A DNA stretch of 34,370 nt from NCBI GenBank assembly GCA_963511305.1, contig CAUPIJ010000020.1, positions 1-34,370 of the forward strand, given 5' to 3'. This stretch comes from Propionimicrobium sp963511305 (GTDB lineage: Bacteria > Actinomycetota > Actinomycetes > Propionibacteriales > Propionibacteriaceae). Position 1 is the first letter of the stretch, and the number at the start of each line of letters is the position of its first letter. Made by a program: the position numbers and the translations under genes. The notes under the pieces are model-generated. The model worked only from the letters and a program-made list of their open reading frames with translations, was not told where the DNA came from and did not search any database. This document shows positions 31,896-34,370 of this stretch, piece by piece.

Positions 31896-32563
31896 GCTTC
31901 TCCTAATATCTGGGGCACGGCGTCGAAACCGCCGGCAATGGGGTGTTGGCTGCCGAGCGCCTCCAGGCTGTCGGGGTGGTGATCGAGCACCAGCACGACG
32001 TTCGGCGATTCGATGTCAGCAATTTCCCTGGCCTGCGACTCGTCGAGTACGCGCACGCGCTCGTCAGCGGTGCCGAGCTTCTCTGCCAGCACGTAAGTCT
32101 TGCCGAGGCCCGCGGTGGCCTCGACGATCTGCGGCAGCGAGTTTTTCGGATCGGTCAGCAGCCCGACCTTCGGGTGCTTGCGGCATGCTTCGAACGCGGG
32201 CGCGGGGTCGTTGCCGTGCGCGGAAACCAGAAGGGCGTCGTCCCACGGCAGACCCACCGCAGCGAACGCCAGCTGCAGGCTTGTTACGACGGGCACCACG
32301 CGCACCCTGATGCCGGCAGCGCGGATGCGCCGAACCACGCCGTAAAACAGCGGATCCCCGGAGGCCACGACCACGATCTTGCGGTCGAGATCCTTCTGCA
32401 TCTGCTCAATTGCCGGGCCGATGCGACCCAGCACTACACGCTTCTCCTCCGGCACGCCCAGCGCGTCCAGGTGACGCCTGCCGCCAACGACCAGATCTGC
32501 GTCGGCCGCGTCGGCTCGGAGCTCCTCCGACGGAGTCGCGATGAAACCATAAACAGTAATCAA
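31892..32563 (-). CDS. cbiE: cobalt-precorrin-7 C5-methyltransferase
   Basis: CbiE, 223 aa, a tetrapyrrole methylase. Segments ADLVVGGRRHLDALG, VVVASGDPLFYGVVRRI, VPVVTSLQLAFAAVGLPWDDA and VLAEKLGTADERV are typical. It methylates C5; CbiT, encoded separately, does C15 and decarboxylation. The start is TTG at 32563 with GAAAGG about 7 nt before it; no ATG or GTG gives the family N terminus MITVYGF. It starts 12 nt after cbiF and overlaps cbiGH by 4 nt. Confidence 0.93.
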   Translation of the reverse strand: MITVYGFIATPSEELRADAADADLVVGGRRHLDALGVPEEKRVVLGRIGPAIEQMQKDLDRKIVVVASGDPLFYGVVRRIRAAGIRVRVVPVVTSLQLAFAAVGLPWDDALLVSAHGNDPAPAFEACRKHPKVGLLTDPKNSLPQIVEATAGLGKTYVLAEKLGTADERVRVLDESQAREIADIESPNVVLVLDHHPDSLEALGSQHPIAGGFDAVPQILGEA

Positions 32564-32575
32564 GATGGGCCTTTC

Positions 32576-33394
32576 TCAGATCGCTTCCGCGCCCTTGTTC
32601 TCCAGTTCCTCTGCGGCCTTCGGGTCGGCCGGGCGATACTCGTGCCTAAAACCGGGGTGGTAGAGGTGCGAGCGCTTCACCATGCGCCCCTCGCTCAGCG
32701 CAGGACCCACCAGGATCACAGTGTGCTTCCACAGCTTGTGCTCCTTCATGGTGACGGCCAGCTCGGAAAGCTGGCAGCGCATCATCATCTGGTCGGGCCA
32801 GGTGACCTGATAGCCGATGATGACGGGTGTCTCGGGCGGGTAGCCGCCGGCCAGCAACTCATCTTGTAGCTGCTTCGAGCGCGCGGCCGAAAGATAGAGC
32901 GCCATCGTGGTGCCGTGGGCGGCGAAGTCGCGGACGTTCTCCTTAGGCGGCATCGGGGTGCGGCCGCCCTCCAGGCGCGTCAAAATCAGCGATTGGGAGA
33001 CCTCGGGCAGCGTGATCTCGACGTCGCTGATCGCGGCGGCAGCCGAAAATGCGGAGACGCCCGGAATCGTCTCGTAGTCAACGCCCATCTCGGCCAAGAC
33101 CTGACGCTGCTCGGCCGTGGCGCCGTAGATCGACGGGTCGCCGGTGTGCACGCGGGCCACCAGGATCTCCTCGTCGCGAGCGCGTTCGTAGTACGGCAGG
33201 ATGTCCTCCAGCGAGGCGGACGCCGAATCGACCAGCAGCGCGCCCTGCTTATGCTTAGCCACCAATTCCGGATTGACTAGGGAAGATGCCCAGATGATGA
33301 TGTCTGCGTTAGCGATTGCCTCGGCGCCGCGAACCGTGATCAGATCCGGCGCGCCGGGGCCAGCGCCAACGAAAACTACCTTGCCTTTGCTCAC
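32576..33394 (-). CDS. cbiF: cobalt-precorrin-4 C11-methyltransferase
   Basis: CbiF/CobM, 272 aa. Motifs are VVFVGAGPGAPDLITVRG, IWASSLVNPEL, VARVHTGDPSIYGATAEQ, IPGVSAFSAAAA, ILTRLEGGRTPMP and IGYQVTWPD. It adds the C11 methyl to give cobalt-precorrin-5A. A much longer open frame runs upstream inside cbiL, but GTG at 33394 overlaps the cbiL stop (GTGA) and has TTAGGAG 8-9 nt before it. The last 20 residues (PADPKAAEELENKGAEAI) form a charged tail. Confidence 0.95.
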   Translation of the reverse strand: MSKGKVVFVGAGPGAPDLITVRGAEAIANADIIIWASSLVNPELVAKHKQGALLVDSASASLEDILPYYERARDEEILVARVHTGDPSIYGATAEQRQVLAEMGVDYETIPGVSAFSAAAAISDVEITLPEVSQSLILTRLEGGRTPMPPKENVRDFAAHGTTMALYLSAARSKQLQDELLAGGYPPETPVIIGYQVTWPDQMMMRCQLSELAVTMKEHKLWKHTVILVGPALSEGRMVKRSHLYHPGFRHEYRPADPKAAEELENKGAEAI

Positions 33395-34125
33395 AGTCGA
33401 TCTCCTAATTCGTTGCGTTTCGGCGGCCACAGGACGCTGGTGAAGTACGGCGCCTCGTCCAGCTTGCTGACCGTCGAAATCTGCTCGTCTGGTAGGCCAA
33501 TGTTGCTGCCCACCACGGCGTCCTCGCCGACCTCTTCCAGATGCTGCTTCAGCGCGGCGAAGTGGCGCCCTGCCTTGTAAACCACGCATGTGTCGGCCAG
33601 CTTCGAGACCTCGACCAGCTGCTTGATGCCCTTCTTCAGCGGCACCAACGCGAGCACCTCGTCGCCCTCGCAAAGCGGGGTCTTAGAGGCCGCGGCCAGC
33701 GCCTGCATGGCGGTGATGCCCGGAATCACCTCGACTTCGACGTCGACCTGCTCGCGCACCGAGGCAACCAGGTAGCTGAAGGTCGAATAGACAGACGGAT
33801 CGCCGATGGTGGCAAAGCCGATTTTGGTGGCACCAGACTGGATCTTCTCGACGGCGACCGCCGCCGACGTTTGCCAGTTGGTCATCCTGCGCGTGGTGAC
33901 ACCGGTGGGATCCTTCATGGTGAACGGCACGCGCACGATCTTGTCGGCGATTTCTGGGCAGGCCGCCAAGATGATGGTCTCCGCGCGACCAGCGTTATCG
34001 CCGCTGGCCTCTGTCGACGGCACCAAAACCGCGTCGCAGCTCTCCAGAGCCCTAAGGGCCTTCACCGTGATTAAGTCGGGATCGCCGGGGCCGACGCCGA
34101 TGCCAAGAAGCCGCGGGAAACTCAT
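33391..34125 (-). CDS. cbiL: cobalt-precorrin-2 C20-methyltransferase
   Basis: CbiL/CobI, 244 aa. Motifs are GIGVGPGDPDLITVKALRAL, VLVPSTEASGDN, FATIGDPSVYSTFSYL, VIPGITAMQALAA and VVYKAGRHF. It adds the C20 methyl, the first corrin-specific methylation after cobalt insertion. AGGAGAG precedes the ATG at 34125. First gene of the cbiL-cbiF-cbiE-cbiGH-cbiX-cobF operon; the spacing of its ribosome binding site to a riboswitch hairpin points to cobalamin feedback. Confidence 0.95.
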   Translation of the reverse strand: MSFPRLLGIGVGPGDPDLITVKALRALESCDAVLVPSTEASGDNAGRAETIILAACPEIADKIVRVPFTMKDPTGVTTRRMTNWQTSAAVAVEKIQSGATKIGFATIGDPSVYSTFSYLVASVREQVDVEVEVIPGITAMQALAAASKTPLCEGDEVLALVPLKKGIKQLVEVSKLADTCVVYKAGRHFAALKQHLEEVGEDAVVGSNIGLPDEQISTVSKLDEAPYFTSVLWPPKRNELGDRL

Positions 34126-34168
34126 TAACTCTCCTAGCCGCCCTAACCTCGAGGGCGTTCGCTTTGAG

Positions 34169-34259
34169 GACGTAGCGTCTGGCGATCGGGCTTGCTGCTC
34201 ATGGCAGATACCGTTGCGGGACAGCGCCGGCCTCTCACCGGCTTCTCAGAAACTACGCC
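34169..34259 (-). ncRNA. cobalamin riboswitch controlling the cbiL operon
   Basis: Minus-strand P1 is GGCGTAG (34259-34253) with CTACGTC (34175-34169), one G-U pair. Inside are GAAGCCGGTGAGAGGCCGGC, GCTGTCCCGCAACGGT and the B12 box AGCCCGATCGCCAGAC (34192-34177). Downstream a hairpin CGCCCT/AGGGCG (34157-34139) abuts the ribosome binding site CTAGGAGAG (34137-34129), as expected for translational control. The remaining 110 bp to the window end would hold the promoter; I see an AT-rich patch (34330-34340) but no clear -35/-10 pair. Confidence 0.9.
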
Positions 34260-34370
34260 GTCGACACGCGTCGACAAGTCCCTAGCTTAGCGCGCCCCGC
34301 CCGGCTAGCCCAATAGCGCGGCGTACCTTACATATATTGAGCGCGAGGGCGGTGTGGTGCCTCACATAGT

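Noticed and set aside
33395..33673. N-terminal extension of cbiF within cbiL
   Set aside because: The extension is Arg/Gly-rich shadow sequence; the GTG at 33394 with AGGAG and a GTGA overlap explains the family N terminus.

Overview
The window comes from a high-GC Gram-positive bacterium, most likely an actinomycete with an anaerobic or facultative lifestyle (Propionibacteriaceae or Actinomycetaceae-like). This is inferred from the GC-rich codon use, GTG and TTG starts, the DtxR-like box, anaerobic glycerol-3-phosphate dehydrogenase, and an oxygen-independent (early-cobalt) B12 pathway. I could not run a search, so the genus is not assigned.

Layout. (1) 1-2510: 3' part of a 5S rRNA gene with a terminator, then a TrhP-like U32 protein and YaaA on the minus strand. 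(2) 2638-8668: glycerol module, with glpABC on the minus strand diverging from glpK on the plus strand across a 350-bp control region. (3) 8684-12212: a DUF4418/FtsX/ABC operon behind a DtxR-like box, meeting head-on a membrane protein with seven E-P-T-R repeats. (4) 12261-16163: pntAB followed 9 nt later by cbiJ. (5) 16139-19908: a cobalamin uptake module (riboswitch, leader ORF, btuC with a one-base frameshift, btuD, btuF, terminator), bracketed by three 121-bp copies of a repeat with terminal inverted repeats. (6) 19919-25979: cbiC, a riboswitch-controlled cbiMNQO cobalt transporter, an S66 peptidase with cbiT, and cobA. (7) 25987-28058: an AT-richer foreign island with the tail of a broken gene and an XRE / ImmA-IrrE protease / PIN-like three-gene system, bracketed by 13-bp direct repeats. 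(8) 28122-34259: a minus-strand operon cbiL-cbiF-cbiE-cbiGH-cbiX/sirC-cobF behind a third cobalamin riboswitch.

How it works together. CobA, the SirC domain, CbiX, CbiL, CbiH, CbiF, CbiG, CbiJ, CbiE, CbiT and CbiC cover uroporphyrinogen III to cobyrinic acid. The one missing step is C1 methylation, normally done by CbiD; here an aerobic-type CobF sits in the operon instead. Cobalt import (CbiMNQO), corrinoid import (BtuCDF) and synthesis (cbiL operon) each have their own cobalamin riboswitch.

The points most worth a second look are the CobF-for-CbiD pathway, the repeat-bracketed btu cassette with its frameshift and its hairpin-coupled leader ORF, the XRE/ImmA/PIN island beside a defence-gene remnant, and the E-P-T-R repeat protein.
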